Assembly: GCA_958450325.1 (NCBI GenBank)
Contig: OY288241.1
Span: 41,602,278 to 41,666,277 of the forward strand
Length of the DNA stretch: 64,000 bases
Direction of reading: 5' to 3'
Origin: Agrostemma githago
Taxonomy: Eukaryota; Streptophyta; Magnoliopsida; Caryophyllales; Caryophyllaceae
Shown: positions 62,111-64,000 of the stretch, in pieces
Layout: the number at the start of each line of letters is the position of its first letter
Position numbering within the stretch: the stretch's first letter is position 1
Position numbers and translations under genes: made by a program
Notes under the pieces: generated by a model
Databases searched by the model: none
Seen by the model: only the letters and a program-made list of their open reading frames with translations
What the model was told of the DNA's origin: nothing

Positions 62111-64000
62111 CCTGACCGTGTCAGGGTGGACCTATGTCATGTCCACAACTCTTAATTCCATATCTTGGTTCATCATATAAACCTTCTTATATAGGAGATC
62201 AAAAACTAGATTAGGTTATTACAACTCCAATTAACATAATTAGATTATTACCATAAATCTAATATAACCTAACAATGCGGCTAGGTCCGTATTACTACTG
62301 ACACGTCTTAATTCCATATCCCGTACACATTGTGTGTGACCCAATGGGCCCATTTAATACTACCAAACACGTAACTCATTATCATGTCAATCCGGTATCG
62401 ACCTCTAGCAGGGCATGTCGGATACATAGACTTAAGCGGGTTAATCCGAATAGGAAAGTGGATATAACTCTTTCAGTCTCCCACTCCTCTCAAGAACGAT
62501 GTTAAGTCCCTTTTATACTACTGTCTCCAATTAAGAATGAGATAAGAAGAAGTGTCATCCTCACATGTCTTAATCTTTTAATCGAATCTATGATTTGACT
62601 TGTTGAAAGAGCAGATCTATGACAATCATCCCATCTGAGCGCGGTCACGCATTTACACAAGTCACACTCCTCGAGCGGCCAAGACAAAATAAATAATCTT
62701 TACTAAAGGAAGAGAAAATCCCCTCTTGTCTAACCACATCTTATCACGTGATTCATGCATGCCCAATAACCATCCATAGCCCCCTTTCACAGCTAACAAG
62801 GAATAGCATCAAAGCATACATATCACATGTACAGAATAGTCAAAGACTCGGATCTAAAGACCATCAAGTTAATAACTTAGCTTGTAAAGAACTTTAATGA
62901 CACAAAGTGAAATCTTAGTAAACTCCTTGTCGACGGGTCTGTCTAATGCATGTTCATTCCCAAAACATACACCCCTGTGCCTGGCTTAGTATCCCAATAC
63001 ATATGACTTAAGGAACGTAGTCATCAACCAACTCACACACTAGTCATTTAGGGGTAATCAAATGTCCCAAAATAATACCCTGACTAGAGACAAAATAATT
63101 AAATCAATCAAATAAAGTTCCAAGACTAAGTGACATACTTAGCGATCTATTTCATCAATGTGAATTATTTAGGGACAAAACTTGGTTACATTAACTAAAT
63201 GACAATATGTTATACATATATCAATCATCGAAATAATTCCCACTAAACCAAACACCCCTAAAAGTACTAAGACCACTCGTCCATGCATCTTATACAAATC
63301 ATAACAATATGATCTTGATGTAGAGGAGGTCTTGGGACATACAACATTTGCATCACGTATGCAATTTTTGTATCAGATATTTACAATCATATGATCAATC
63401 CACCTTTCCTTAATTAAGGCAAATTGTTAATTTCATAAGCAGCAAATTTCTTCATAATCTTTAAAGTTGAGCGTGTGCTGGATTCGTAATCAAACGTTTC
63501 TCTCTTTGCTTCAAAAGCAATAGAACACTCACTCTAGTTATAATACTAGTCACAAAGTTATCTTTTGGAATCGTTCCAATACACAACATCTCATCTAAAA
63601 CAAACTTTACTGAGATTATATTCAATTGTCATCTTTGTCTATCTACTTGGAAATTTGCGTCGTTGTAACTGGTTTACAACAATTCTCATATCACATTTTC
63701 ACGCATCTACTGATTAATTTCTTTTTTGCTTCTTGAGCACTCAGAAATAATTCATAGACAGCATCCTAGTGACACTCACTAGATTATTATCCACTCATCA
63801 CACGAATACATAATAAATAACATTCTTGCCAAGTCTCAAGACTGAAGCAACCAAATGTCATTTAGTTAGAGAAGTATGTCATGTACATATCAAATCATAA
63901 CGATAAATGCACTCCCATTAGCCTTGTGTACACACATTCATCATATTGAGAACAAAGATACTTGTTGGAAGGTCAAGTAAGTTGGTGACTTGATGATAGG
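62111..64000. other. Unassigned AT-rich non-coding sequence
   Basis: No ORF with recognisable features on either strand. The style (CTCCCACT motif, long AT-rich non-coding tract) suggests untranslated sequence of another LTR retrotransposon, possibly minus-oriented, but no terminus, primer site or protein relic was found. Confidence 0.4.

Noticed and set aside
1..64000. A host protein-coding gene somewhere in the window
   Set aside because: Every ORF with recognisable protein features belongs to a transposable element or its accessory genes; remaining long gaps show no coding signal by eye.

Overview
The window looks like plant nuclear DNA and appears to consist entirely of repeats: no host gene, tRNA, 45S rRNA or organellar sequence could be supported. 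The families present (Tat-lineage Ty3/gypsy with long antisense accessory genes and 3' tandem repeats, Athila, Tekay/Del-like long LTRs, L1 LINE, a Cassandra TRIM with 5S-like LTRs) and the GT-AG introns point to an angiosperm, probably a eudicot. The Tat elements with tandem repeats near the 3' end recall Retand of Silene, so Caryophyllaceae is a possible but unproven source.

Layout. 1-5292: 3' end of a plus-oriented Tat element (C), with antisense accessory genes and a 3' LTR. 5293-6698: 3' end and LTR of a Tekay/Del-like element. 6699-8991: rearranged fragments of family Y. 8992-25002: family Y, a 2.1-kb-LTR element with gag but no visible pol and with an antisense gene of at least four exons; its 3' LTR is split by a 3.44-kb solo LTR (X1). 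25003-59979: an Athila element (gag, protease, partial RT, envelope-like ORF, 3' LTR). Its RT is cut by a second X LTR (X2), and X2 holds two young complete Tat elements: A (28868-40978, target duplication ATAAT) and B (42185-54296, target duplication AGTAT), both minus-oriented. A three-LTR Cassandra sits in the Athila envelope-like ORF. Athila itself interrupts an L1 reverse transcriptase (59985-60549). 60550-62110 resembles a Y-related LTR. 62111-64000 is unassigned AT-rich sequence.

Relative order of insertion: L1, then Athila, then X2 (and Cassandra), then A and B. A and B have LTR pairs differing at roughly 1% of sites by eye.

The most interesting system is the antisense module of the Tat elements. 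Between the end of pol and the 3' LTR lie two genes on the strand opposite to gag-pol, each with its own TATA box. aORF1 encodes a protein of about 195 residues with a Cys cluster and an acidic Ser-rich tail. aORF2 encodes a protein of about 750 codons with a gypsy-type-transposon-like (PF04195-like) domain, an 81-83-nt intron and a coiled coil. The module is recognisable in A, B and the much more diverged C, with conserved motifs, intron and TATA boxes. Family Y independently carries an antisense spliced gene with four exons that all keep phase 0.
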